NCBI RefSeq assembly: GCF_000146185.1
Contig: NC_012778.1
Span: forward strand, 479,501 to 543,500
DNA: 64,000 nt
From: [Eubacterium] eligens ATCC 27750
Lineage (GTDB): Bacteria > Bacillota > Clostridia > Lachnospirales > Lachnospiraceae
Direction of reading: 5' to 3'
The notes below the pieces were generated by a model, which was given only the letters and a program-made list of their open reading frames with translations, did no database searches and was not told the DNA's origin. The position numbers and the translations under genes are program-made. Of the stretch, positions 53,529-62,282 are shown one piece after another. Position 1 is the stretch's first letter, and each line of letters opens with the position of its first letter.

Positions 53529-54554
53529 ATGGGTAAATTATTATCATTTGCAATACCATGTTACAACTCCGCAGAGTATATGGAACATTGTATTAATACA
53601 GTGCTTGCCGGTGGCGATGAAGTTGAGGTTATTATAGTTGATGATGGTTCAACAAAGGATAATACATATGAAATAGCCAAAAGATATGAAAAGGAATATC
53701 CAGATATTGTCAAGGCTGTACATCAGGAGAATGGTGGACATGGTGAGGCTGTAAATACAGGTCTTAAGCATGCAACAGGAAGGTTCTTTAAGGTTGTTGA
53801 CAGTGATGACTGGGTAGATGGCAAAAGTTATAAAAGAATGCTTGCTACATTAAGAAGCTTTGAAGAGGGCAGTGAGCCGGATATGGTTATTGCAAACTAT
53901 GTATATGAAAAGGTCGGAGCCAAGAGAAAGAAAGTTATCCACTATGAAAATGTATTTCCTGTAGAGCAGATGTTTACATGGGATGATATTAATATAGGCG
54001 ATTTTAAGGTTGACCAGTATATTCTTATGCATACTGTTGTATATAGAACACAGCTTTTAAAGGATTGTGGATTAGAGCTTCCTAAGCATACATTTTATGT
54101 TGATAACATATTTGTGTTCGAGCCACTTCCGTATGTTAAGAATATGTATTACATAAATACTAATTTCTACAGATACTTTATTGGACGAGAAGATCAGTCT
54201 GTTAATGAGAGTGTTATGATTTCAAGAATTGACCAGCAGCTTTCTGTTAATAAGAGAATGATTGATTCTTTTCTTTCAGAAAATCCTAAGAATATTAACT
54301 GTAGAAAATATATGATTAACTATTTAAGAATTATGATGGAAGTATCGTCTATATTCTTAATTGTATCTGGAACAAAGGAACATCTTGCGAAGAAGAAGGC
54401 ACTCTGGCAGTATGCTAAGGATAAGGATGAAGTGCTTTACAAGAAGTTACGACACAGTCTTTTGGGCTGGTCTGTTAATATCCCTACATCTGCAGGAAGA
54501 TGGATATCTAAGCAGGGATACAAGGTAGCTAATAATATAATAGGTTTTAATTAA
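53529..54554 (+). CDS. Family 2 glycosyltransferase
   Basis: A 341-residue GT-A enzyme. 'LSFAIPCYNSAEYMEHCI', 'VIIVDDGSTKDNT' and 'FKVVDSDDWVDG' give the nucleotide-sugar site and the DxD-like motif. There is no membrane helix in the catalytic part; the C-terminal region is helical. The acceptor is unknown, probably a surface polysaccharide. The ATG at 53529 follows AAAGGAG; a TTG three bases earlier is less likely. It starts 12 bp after argS and precedes kduD by 24 bp. Confidence 0.88.
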   Translation: MGKLLSFAIPCYNSAEYMEHCINTVLAGGDEVEVIIVDDGSTKDNTYEIAKRYEKEYPDIVKAVHQENGGHGEAVNTGLKHATGRFFKVVDSDDWVDGKSYKRMLATLRSFEEGSEPDMVIANYVYEKVGAKRKKVIHYENVFPVEQMFTWDDINIGDFKVDQYILMHTVVYRTQLLKDCGLELPKHTFYVDNIFVFEPLPYVKNMYYINTNFYRYFIGREDQSVNESVMISRIDQQLSVNKRMIDSFLSENPKNINCRKYMINYLRIMMEVSSIFLIVSGTKEHLAKKKALWQYAKDKDEVLYKKLRHSLLGWSVNIPTSAGRWISKQGYKVANNIIGFN

Positions 54555-54578
54555 ACAGATTTAGAAGGAGAAGAATAT

Positions 54579-55343
54579 ATGTCTATAATTGATGCATTCA
54601 GACTTGATGGAAAGGTTGCAGTAGTCACAGGTGCCAATACAGGTCTTGGACAGGGAATGTCCGTTGCACTTGCGCAGGCAGGTGCTAAGGTTGTAGGTGT
54701 TGCAAGAAGATCTTGCGAGGATACTAAGAAGCTTGTTGAAGCTGATGGAGGAGAATTTGCTGAGGTTATAGCAGATCTTTCAGATATGTCAGCTATAGAT
54801 GTTATTGTGAACGGTGCACTCGCAGCTTTTGGAAAAGTTGATATTCTTGTTAATAATGCAGGACTTATTAAGCGAAATGATGCTATTGATTTCACGGAAG
54901 ATGAATGGGATAGTGTTATTCAGGTTAATCAGAAGATGGTATTCTTCTTAAGCCAGGCATTTGCAAAGCAGTATATTAAGCAGGGACATGGTGGCAAGAT
55001 TATTAATATCAATTCCATGCTTTCATATCAGGGAGGCATAAGAGTTCCTTCTTATACAGCAAGTAAGAGTGCTGGTATGGGACTTACAAAAGCTATGTGT
55101 AATGAGTGGGCATGCCATAACATTAATGTTAATGCTATTGCACCAGGATATATGGCTACTAATAATACGGCACAATTAAGGAGTGATTCTGACAGAAGTG
55201 AAGCTATTATAGACAGAATTCCTGCAGGACGCTGGGGAACTCCTGATGATATGAAGGGAGCGGTTGTGTTCCTTGCATCAGCAGCATCTGATTATGTTAA
55301 TGGATTTACACTGGCTGTCGATGGCGGATGGCTCGCAAGATAA
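54579..55343 (+). CDS. kduD: KduD-like 2-dehydro-3-deoxy-D-gluconate 5-dehydrogenase (SDR)
   Basis: A 254-residue short-chain dehydrogenase: 'VTGANTGLGQGM' cofactor loop, 'NNAG', catalytic Ser in 'INSMLSYQGG' and 'YTASK'. The combination 'FRLDGKVAVVTGANTGLGQG', 'AGLIKRNDAIDF' and 'IPAGRWGTPDDMKGAVVFLAS' is typical of KduD, which acts on pectin-derived ketouronates. This fits a pectin-degrading gut bacterium, though no other pectin genes are here. It ends at a perfect terminator. Confidence 0.88.
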   Translation: MSIIDAFRLDGKVAVVTGANTGLGQGMSVALAQAGAKVVGVARRSCEDTKKLVEADGGEFAEVIADLSDMSAIDVIVNGALAAFGKVDILVNNAGLIKRNDAIDFTEDEWDSVIQVNQKMVFFLSQAFAKQYIKQGHGGKIININSMLSYQGGIRVPSYTASKSAGMGLTKAMCNEWACHNINVNAIAPGYMATNNTAQLRSDSDRSEAIIDRIPAGRWGTPDDMKGAVVFLASAASDYVNGFTLAVDGGWLAR

Positions 55344-55365
55344 ACAGAATATTTAAGTGACAATA

Positions 55366-55403
55366 AAAATGCGTTTCAACTTTAACCGGTTGAAACGCAT
55401 TTT
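55366..55403. terminator. Bidirectional terminator after kduD
   Basis: AAAATGCGTTTCAAC (55366-55380) is the exact reverse complement of 55389-55403, a 15-bp stem with A- and T-runs at the ends. It serves kduD and the convergent minus-strand gene. Confidence 0.92.
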
Positions 55404-55414
55404 GTGTATTACTG

Positions 55415-55936
55415 TTAAAAATTAATTTTACAAATGTTTCTGTCAACATGGGACTTAATATATGCAGGAACAGCAGATTTTACATCTTCTGGCATGTCAT
55501 TCTGGTTTAACATTACAATCATGCGTCCCTTGTTAAATAACATGTAGTAGCCAAATTTGTTATAAACATTAGTAAATTGGTTCCACTCATATGTGTATAC
55601 AAGGTCATGTTCAGGAATATCTGCCATGATAGCGTTATCCATAAGAGTTATTGTACAAGGTGCTTCCTCTGATGGATCCCTGTGTTTTAAGTGATAATTA
55701 ACACTTGATCTGAACTGGTATGCAAATATATATATTGGGTAAAACCAGCATACAGCATAAAGAATAAGCAAAAAGCTGGAATAATAATGCAAAGATAAGA
55801 GTACAAGTGAAATAATAGCAGGAGTCCATGATAATATAAGCTCAATGGGATTCCTTATAAATCTGTTCCAGAAAACTATTTTTGTATAATCTTTTCCAGA
55901 TGCTTTTAATGTTGTGTTGAATTTAATGATATCCAT
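55415..55936 (-). CDS. YcxB-like membrane protein
   Basis: A 173-residue protein with two membrane helices (about residues 32-48 and 53-73) and a C-terminal domain ('EHDLVYTYEWNQFTNVYNKFGYYMLF') that resembles the YcxB-like/PH-like family of bacterial membrane proteins. Function is unknown. The chosen ATG has GAGGA about 7 nt upstream; an in-frame ATG at 55978 would add 14 hydrophobic residues. It is divergent from the GGDEF-EAL gene. Confidence 0.65.
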   Translation of the reverse strand: MDIIKFNTTLKASGKDYTKIVFWNRFIRNPIELILSWTPAIISLVLLSLHYYSSFLLILYAVCWFYPIYIFAYQFRSSVNYHLKHRDPSEEAPCTITLMDNAIMADIPEHDLVYTYEWNQFTNVYNKFGYYMLFNKGRMIVMLNQNDMPEDVKSAVPAYIKSHVDRNICKINF

Positions 55937-56057
55937 AATAATCCTCATAAATAAATTGATATAAAGATATAATAACACCCTCTGGAATATAAAACAATTA
56001 ATTATCTGTGAAATTGAAAATATGGGTGTTTATGTATAAATGATTTTAAAAAATCAG

Positions 56058-56086
56058 TTTCCAAAAGCTTTATGATAGGCTATAAT
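56058..56086 (+). promoter_or_regulatory. Promoter of the GGDEF-EAL gene
   Basis: TTTCCA (56058-56063), 17-bp spacer, TATAAT (56081-56086). It lies downstream of the first in-frame ATG (56072), which therefore cannot be the translation start. Confidence 0.6.
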
Positions 56087-56119
56087 ATTATCAGATTTAT
56101 GTATTATCGGAGGGTTATT

Positions 56120-58243
56120 TTGAGCGGGAATAAAACAGTTAATTTGGAATTGTCACAGATTATACATATGTTAGAAGATAATGGAACATTTGTAGAGGTT
56201 TCAAAGAACATAATTGAGAAAATAACGGATAATCTTCATGCACAGGATGCTGTTATTATGCAGATAAGTGCTGATGGAAAAAGTATGCATGCTATAGCAG
56301 AGGCTAAAGATGTAATAGGTAGTAAGCTGGATGTTGAAGATATCAGTCAGTGTTGTCTGTGTTCAGACGAATTAAAGAGAACTGCAATGAGCACAGCATC
56401 TGATGAAGAGAAGGAAAGACTTGCATTGTGTAATGCAAAGATTTGTATATCTGTTCCTATTACAATTAATAATGTTAAGGCAATGTATCTTCTTGTTATG
56501 GGGGATACAGATGATTTTGCAGGCGAAGATAAGGTTATTGAATACATAAAAGATGTCGCAATGATTATACATAGTATTGCACAAAGCAAGGTTATCAATA
56601 ATTCGCTTATATCATCTTATGATGTATTACAGAAAATTCTTGATAATATTGGTTCTGGAATTATTGTATGCAGTAAGAATTCGGGAAATATTCTTTTTGA
56701 AAATGATATGGCAAGTCATGTTACTGAAGTACGGGAGACAATAAGAGAGTGTTTAGAGGAAGTATTTCAGAATAAGGATATATCAGGTCATATAGGAACA
56801 CCGATGGAACGGTATAATACCGAATCTGGTCTGTGGTTTGAAGTCAGATTTTCAGAGCTGAAGTGGATTGACGGAAGTGATGTTGTTGTGGCAACAGCAG
56901 CAGATATTACACAGAAAAAGAAGAATCAGCAGAAGATAGAATATCAGGCACATAATGATTTCCTGACAGGTCTGTATAACCGTATGAAATGTGAAGTGGA
57001 TTTAAGAAAGGTTATAAGAAGAACAGAGAAAGCCGGACTTAAGGGTGCTGTACTGTTTCTTGACCTTGATGATTTCAAGCATATTAATGACGGTCTTGGA
57101 CATCAGTATGGAGATATCCTGTTACAGCAGATAGCTGCGGGACTTACAGGTATTCCGGGACTCAGGGGACATTGTTACAGAATGGGTGGAGATGAATTTG
57201 TAATAATCATTGAGCCTGAAATATATAATGAACTTAGTAAAATAGTCACTAACATAAAGACACTGTTTAATAAGCCGTGGTATCTTATGGAAACTGAGTA
57301 TTTCTGTACTATGAGTATGGGTATTGCGTTGTTCCCGGATAATAGTGTTGATGTCCATGAGATAACAAGAATGGCTGATGTTGCAATGTATGAAGCAAAG
57401 CGTTCAGGAAAGAACGGATATGCCTATTACAGCAGCGAGGTTGAGAATTCGACAGCCAAGAGACTTGATATTGAGAACAATATGAGACAGGCTATTTCAA
57501 ATGAAATCAATGAATTTGTGGTATTTTATCAGCCGGTTGTCAATGTCAATACACAAATGTGTACATCATGTGAGGCACTTGTAAGATGGGACAGCAAGGC
57601 GCTTGGATTTATGGGGCCGGGTGAATTTATTCCACTTGCGGAATATCTGGGACTTATTACATCAATTGGTGACTATGTTCTTGAAGAAGCATGCAGAAGA
57701 TGTAAGATATGGAATGACAATGGACATCCTGATTTTTACATTAATGTTAATCTGTCAGTAGTACAGCTTTTACAGAAGGATGTTGTCGAGAATATTAAAA
57801 GGATTCTTGATAAGACAGGAGTTAATCCTAAGAATATAGTACTTGAGATTACAGAATCATTTGCAATCAATGATATGCAGAGAGTTATGGAGATTATCAC
57901 AGGACTTAAGAAGTTAGGACCTAGAATTGCACTTGATGATTTTGGAACAGGATATTCTTCACTTAATTACATAAAGCAGCTTCCTCTTGATATCATTAAG
58001 GTTGATAAAACATTTATTGATGATATTGTTGAAGATGATTATGCACAGGCATTTGTTAAGCTTATAGTTGACCTTTCCAAGACTATTGGTACTAAGATAG
58101 TTGTTGAGGGTGTTGAACATAAGGAACAGTTTGAACTGCTTAAAAGTCTTGGTGTGGATTATATACAGGGATATTACTTTGGAAAGCCTGTTCCAGCCAA
58201 TATTTTTGAAGAGAAAAACTTAGAGGGGAGATTGGGCAAATGA
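56120..58243 (+). CDS. Cyclic di-GMP enzyme with GAF-like, PAS-like, GGDEF and EAL domains, TTG start
   Basis: A 707-residue predicted cytoplasmic protein. The N-terminal GAF-like region (about 10-160) and a PAS-like region (about 165-270) precede a GGDEF domain with intact 'RMGGDEF' (356-360). An EAL domain follows with 'EALVRW' (485-487), 'LEITES', 'DDFGTGYSS' and 'DIIKVDKTFI'. Both catalytic sites look intact, so it may make and degrade c-di-GMP. The start is TTG six bases after GGAGGG; an ATG at 56072 precedes the promoter's -10 box. Its TGA overlaps the pyrC ATG by 4 bp, coupling it to the pyr operon. Confidence 0.9.
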   Translation: MSGNKTVNLELSQIIHMLEDNGTFVEVSKNIIEKITDNLHAQDAVIMQISADGKSMHAIAEAKDVIGSKLDVEDISQCCLCSDELKRTAMSTASDEEKERLALCNAKICISVPITINNVKAMYLLVMGDTDDFAGEDKVIEYIKDVAMIIHSIAQSKVINNSLISSYDVLQKILDNIGSGIIVCSKNSGNILFENDMASHVTEVRETIRECLEEVFQNKDISGHIGTPMERYNTESGLWFEVRFSELKWIDGSDVVVATAADITQKKKNQQKIEYQAHNDFLTGLYNRMKCEVDLRKVIRRTEKAGLKGAVLFLDLDDFKHINDGLGHQYGDILLQQIAAGLTGIPGLRGHCYRMGGDEFVIIIEPEIYNELSKIVTNIKTLFNKPWYLMETEYFCTMSMGIALFPDNSVDVHEITRMADVAMYEAKRSGKNGYAYYSSEVENSTAKRLDIENNMRQAISNEINEFVVFYQPVVNVNTQMCTSCEALVRWDSKALGFMGPGEFIPLAEYLGLITSIGDYVLEEACRRCKIWNDNGHPDFYINVNLSVVQLLQKDVVENIKRILDKTGVNPKNIVLEITESFAINDMQRVMEIITGLKKLGPRIALDDFGTGYSSLNYIKQLPLDIIKVDKTFIDDIVEDDYAQAFVKLIVDLSKTIGTKIVVEGVEHKEQFELLKSLGVDYIQGYYFGKPVPANIFEEKNLEGRLGK

Positions 58244-59562
58244 ACATACTGATTAAAGAAGGCAGGGTGCTTGACCCTGCAAGTAAGACGGACAAAGTGA
58301 TGGACGTGCTTATTAAGGACGGATTTATTGCGGCTATGGAAGAGAACATTGATGAGTCTCAGGCAGATGATGTCATTGATGCATCAGGCTGTATGGTTAT
58401 GCCGGGACTGATTGACCTTAATGCACATTTCAGGGAACCGGGACTTGAGCATAAGGAAACTATAAGAACCGGATCAAGAGCTGCAGCAAGAGGCGGATAC
58501 ACAACAGTGTGCATGATGCCTAATACTAAACCTGTAATTGATAATGTTGAGATGTTACAGTATGTAACTGATAAGGCTGAAGAGGTAACAGATATTAATC
58601 TGTATACTATAGCTGCCATGACAGCAGGTCAGGAGGGTGAGTATCTTACTGATTTTGAGGCACTTAAGGATGCAGGTGCTGTTGCAGTCAGTGACAATGG
58701 CGGAACTATTATGAATGCAAGAACTGCAAGGCAGGCTATGAGGCAGGCAGCAGAGGTTGACATTCCGGTATTTGCACATTGTGAAGATACTAACTTGGCT
58801 GCAAGAGGTGTTATGAATGCCGGAGAGAGAGCCAAGGAACTTGGTCTTTTCGGAATAATGGATGCCGTTGAGGATGTTATTGTTGCAAGAGATATTCTTC
58901 TTGCAAAGAATACAGGTGCAAAGCTGCATATAAGTCATGTGTCTAATAAGGAATCAGCATTTATTATAAAGATTGCCAAGGAACAGGGAATTCCAGTGAC
59001 AGCAGAGGTTGCCCCACATCATTTCACACTGACAGAGGATGCGGTGAACGGGGATGATGCAAACTTTAAGATTAACCCTCCTTTAAGAAAGGCAGATGAT
59101 GTAAAGGCTCTTAAAGAAGCGCTTGCATCAGGGGTTATTGATGTTATTGCAACAGACCATGCTCCACATCATCCTACTGAGAAGGAAAGACCTTTTGACG
59201 AAGCACCGTTTGGTGTAGTAGGTCTTGAAACAGCAGTTCCGGTTACTATTACTGTGCTTGTAAGAACAGGAGTGCTTACTCCGTTACAGATGGTTGAGAA
59301 AATGAGTTATAATCCGGCTAAGATACTTGGAATTGACAGAGGAGTTCTTGCACCGGGAAAAGTTGCTGATATAACAGTTGTTAATCCTACAGAAGAGTAT
59401 GATATTGACAGCAACAGATTTGCTTCAAAGGGAAAGAATACTCCATTTGAAGGAAAGCATGTGTATGGAAAGGTTTTATATACGCTTGTTAATGGAAGAG
59501 TTGTGTATTCAGACCATAATGGAACAGAAATTCTTATTGAAAGAGAAGTTCCAAAGTTGTAG
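58240..59562 (+). CDS. pyrC: PyrC, dihydroorotase
   Basis: Forms dihydroorotate in UMP synthesis. The 440-residue amidohydrolase has the zinc motif in 'NAHFREPG' (usual 'DxHxREPG' with Asn in place of Asp), 'TTVCMMPNTKP', 'HCED', 'HISHVS' and 'DVIATDHAPHH'. The first motif reads LNAHFREPG where most type I enzymes have 'DMHVHLREPG'; since the first His of HxH is replaced by Asn, one zinc ligand appears missing. It overlaps the GGDEF-EAL gene and starts the pyrC-F-K-D series. Confidence 0.9.
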   Translation: MNILIKEGRVLDPASKTDKVMDVLIKDGFIAAMEENIDESQADDVIDASGCMVMPGLIDLNAHFREPGLEHKETIRTGSRAAARGGYTTVCMMPNTKPVIDNVEMLQYVTDKAEEVTDINLYTIAAMTAGQEGEYLTDFEALKDAGAVAVSDNGGTIMNARTARQAMRQAAEVDIPVFAHCEDTNLAARGVMNAGERAKELGLFGIMDAVEDVIVARDILLAKNTGAKLHISHVSNKESAFIIKIAKEQGIPVTAEVAPHHFTLTEDAVNGDDANFKINPPLRKADDVKALKEALASGVIDVIATDHAPHHPTEKERPFDEAPFGVVGLETAVPVTITVLVRTGVLTPLQMVEKMSYNPAKILGIDRGVLAPGKVADITVVNPTEEYDIDSNRFASKGKNTPFEGKHVYGKVLYTLVNGRVVYSDHNGTEILIEREVPKL

Positions 59563-59607
59563 AATAAAGTGATTTTGCGTATGAATTAAGGAGGCTAAAG
59601 TAGATTA

Positions 59608-60531
59608 ATGATTAAGAAGCTTGTTGATAAGATTGTAGAGACTAATGCACCAATAGTTGTAGGACTTGATCCAATGATGAAGTATCTTCCAAAGCATCTT
59701 GCAGATGTTGCATTTGAGCAGTATGGTGAGACACTTGAGGGAGCAGCAGAGGCTATATGGCAGTATAACAAAGGTATTATAGATAATATATATGACATTG
59801 TTCCAGCTGTTAAACCACAGATTGCAATGTATGAGCAGTTTGGAATTGAAGGACTTAAGGCATTCAAGAAAACAGTTGATTACTGTCACGAGAAAGGCAT
59901 GATTGTTATCGGTGATGTTAAGAGAGGTGATATTGGTTCAACTTCTGAGGCTTATGCGGTAGCACATCTTGGAAAGGTAAATGTTGGATCTAAGGCAATT
60001 ACACCTTTTGACGAAGATTTTGCAACTGTTAATCCATATCTTGGCTCTGATGGAATCAATCCATTTATTAAGGTTTGTAATGAGCAGGACAGAGGTATAT
60101 TTATACTTGTTAAGACTTCTAATCCTTCAAGCGGAGAATTCCAGGATCAGCTTATCAACGGAAGACCATTATACGAGTTAGTTGGTGAGAAGGTTAATGA
60201 GTGGGGAGCTTCAAGCATGGACGGAGATTACAGTAATGTAGGTGCGGTTGTTGGAGCTACTTACCCAGAGATGGGAAGAGTATTAAGAAAGGTTATGCCT
60301 AAGGCATATATTCTTGTGCCGGGATATGGCGCACAGGGCGGACAGGGAAAGGACCTTGTTGATTTCTTTAATCCTGACGGACTTGGAGCAATCGTAAACA
60401 GCTCAAGAGGAATTATTGCAGCATATACTAAGGAGCAGTATGCGAAGTTTGGTGAGAAGAATTTCGGAGAAGCTTCAAGACAGGCTGCTCTTGATATGAT
60501 TGCTGATATCAACGGAGCACTTGGCAAGTAA
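59608..60531 (+). CDS. pyrF: PyrF, orotidine 5'-phosphate decarboxylase (long form)
   Basis: Decarboxylates OMP to UMP. The 307-residue protein is the long (type 2) form, with the catalytic 'IGDVKRGDIGSTSEAYA', 'VNPYLGSDGINPF', 'LVKTSNPSSGE' and 'VPGYGAQGGQG'. The ribosome site AAGGAGG lies 13 nt before the ATG, an unusually long spacing. It follows pyrC by 45 bp. Confidence 0.95.
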   Translation: MIKKLVDKIVETNAPIVVGLDPMMKYLPKHLADVAFEQYGETLEGAAEAIWQYNKGIIDNIYDIVPAVKPQIAMYEQFGIEGLKAFKKTVDYCHEKGMIVIGDVKRGDIGSTSEAYAVAHLGKVNVGSKAITPFDEDFATVNPYLGSDGINPFIKVCNEQDRGIFILVKTSNPSSGEFQDQLINGRPLYELVGEKVNEWGASSMDGDYSNVGAVVGATYPEMGRVLRKVMPKAYILVPGYGAQGGQGKDLVDFFNPDGLGAIVNSSRGIIAAYTKEQYAKFGEKNFGEASRQAALDMIADINGALGK

Positions 60532-60570
60532 TTATACATATTTATACACAGTTTAATAATGGAGATTATT

Positions 60571-61371
60571 ATGGCGTACAGAGAAAATGCGAAGATTCTT
60601 AAGGCAGATTGTCTTGCTGACGGAGTCTATGAGATATGGTTTGAAACAAAGGATATTGCTAAGACCGCTAAGGCAGGACAGTTTATATCAGTATATTCTA
60701 ATGATGGTTCAAGAATGTTACCAAGACCTATCAGTATATGTAAGGTTGAGAATAATAATTTAAGAATTGTATTCAGAGTTGCCGGCAAGGGAACAGAAGA
60801 GTTTTCTAAGATGAAGGCAGGAGAATATCTTGATATTCAGGGACCTCTTGGCAATGGATATAATCTTGGAAAAATTGCTGCAGAGATTAAGGCAGAAGGC
60901 AGAAGCTTTGATAAGGCTATTCTTTTCGGTGGCGGAATAGGTATTCCTCCTATGCTTGAGCTTGCAAGAAGATTAGACTGCCACAAGAATGTTGTAGTTG
61001 GTTACAGAAACAGCCAGACTTTCCTTAAGGAAGATTTTGAAGCAGTTGCTGATACAGATGTGTATATTGCAACTGAAGATGGAAGCGTTGGAACAAAGGG
61101 AAATGTATTAGATGCTGTAAAACAGGAAAAGGTTGAGGCAGATGTTATATTTGCATGTGGACCAACTCCTATGCTTCGTGCAATTAAGGCATATGCACTT
61201 GAGAATGATATTCCGTGTTATGTTTCATTAGAAGAGAAGATGGCATGCGGAATTGGTGCATGTCTTGCATGTGTATGTAAATCAACTGGGATTGACGACC
61301 ATTCTCAGGTTAAGAATAAGAGAGTGTGCAAGGAAGGTCCGGTATTTAATGTTAAGGAGGTAGAACTGTAA
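60571..61371 (+). CDS. pyrK: PyrK, dihydroorotate dehydrogenase B electron-transfer subunit
   Basis: Passes electrons from PyrD (FMN) through FAD and a 2Fe-2S cluster to NAD. The 266-residue protein has the FAD-binding 'RMLPRPISIC', NAD-binding 'FGGGIGIPPML' and the C-terminal 2Fe-2S motif Cys226, Cys231, Cys234 and Cys253 ('CGIGACLACVCK'). The ATG follows ATGGAGA; an opening at 60559 is less likely. Its stop overlaps the pyrD ATG. Confidence 0.96.
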   Translation: MAYRENAKILKADCLADGVYEIWFETKDIAKTAKAGQFISVYSNDGSRMLPRPISICKVENNNLRIVFRVAGKGTEEFSKMKAGEYLDIQGPLGNGYNLGKIAAEIKAEGRSFDKAILFGGGIGIPPMLELARRLDCHKNVVVGYRNSQTFLKEDFEAVADTDVYIATEDGSVGTKGNVLDAVKQEKVEADVIFACGPTPMLRAIKAYALENDIPCYVSLEEKMACGIGACLACVCKSTGIDDHSQVKNKRVCKEGPVFNVKEVEL

Positions 61372-62282
61372 TGAGCGATATTAATATGTCAGTCAATATT
61401 GCAGGAGTTGAATTAAAGAATCCTGTGACAGTTGCTTCCGGAACATTCGGATCAGGCATGGAGTATGGGGAATATGTTGACCTTAACAGACTTGGTGCGG
61501 TAACAACAAAGGGCGTTGCCAATATTCCATGGCCGGGCAATCCTACACCAAGAATTGCTGAGACTTACGGTGGAATGATGAATGCTATCGGATTACAGAA
61601 TCCGGGACTTGATACATTTGTAAAAAGAGATATTCCATTTCTTAAACAGTACGATACTAAGATTATTGTTAATGTTTGTGGAAAATCTGAGGCAGATTAT
61701 GTGGATGCTGTTGAAAAGCTTGGTGAACAGCCAGTTGACCTTCTTGAAATTAATATCTCATGCCCTAATGTCAAAGAGGGTGGAATTGCTTTCGGACAGG
61801 TTCCATCTTCTGCAGAGGCTATTACTAAGGCGGTTAAGAAGGTTGCAAAGCAGCCGGTTATTATGAAGTTAAGTCCTAATGTTACTGATATCACAGAGAT
61901 GGCAAAGGCTGTAGAGGCAGGTGGTGCTGACGCAGTTTCGCTTATCAATACTCTTACAGGTATGAAGATTGATGTGAACAGAAGAACATTTGCAGTAGCT
62001 AACAAGACTGCGGGTGTATCAGGACCTGCTATTCATCCAATCGCAGTAAGAATGGTTTATCAGGTTGCCAATGCAATTAACCTTCCTATAATCGGAATGG
62101 GTGGAATCAGAACAGCAGAGGATGCACTTGAAATGATTATGGTTGGTGCAAGTGCAGTTGCTGTTGGAACAGCGAATTTTAATGATCCATATACAACTAT
62201 TAAGGTTATTGATGGAATCAGGGAATATATGGAAAAGAATAATGTAGCAGATATTAAGGAGCTGATTGGTTGTGTCAGATAG
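61371..62282 (+). CDS. pyrD: PyrD, dihydroorotate dehydrogenase B catalytic subunit
   Basis: Oxidises dihydroorotate to orotate with FMN. The 303-residue class 1B enzyme has 'VASGTFGSGMEY', 'IGLQNPG', the catalytic base Cys131 in 'NISCPNVKEGG', and the phosphate site 'GMGGIRTAEDALEM'. It overlaps pyrK by one base, as usual for the heterotetrameric type 1B enzyme. The next gene overlaps its 3' end. Confidence 0.97.
   Translation: MSDINMSVNIAGVELKNPVTVASGTFGSGMEYGEYVDLNRLGAVTTKGVANIPWPGNPTPRIAETYGGMMNAIGLQNPGLDTFVKRDIPFLKQYDTKIIVNVCGKSEADYVDAVEKLGEQPVDLLEINISCPNVKEGGIAFGQVPSSAEAITKAVKKVAKQPVIMKLSPNVTDITEMAKAVEAGGADAVSLINTLTGMKIDVNRRTFAVANKTAGVSGPAIHPIAVRMVYQVANAINLPIIGMGGIRTAEDALEMIMVGASAVAVGTANFNDPYTTIKVIDGIREYMEKNNVADIKELIGCVR

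Noticed and set aside
56072..56119. N-terminal extension of the GGDEF-EAL protein
   Set aside because: It would contain the TATAAT box of the promoter; the TTG at 56120 has a strong ribosome site.
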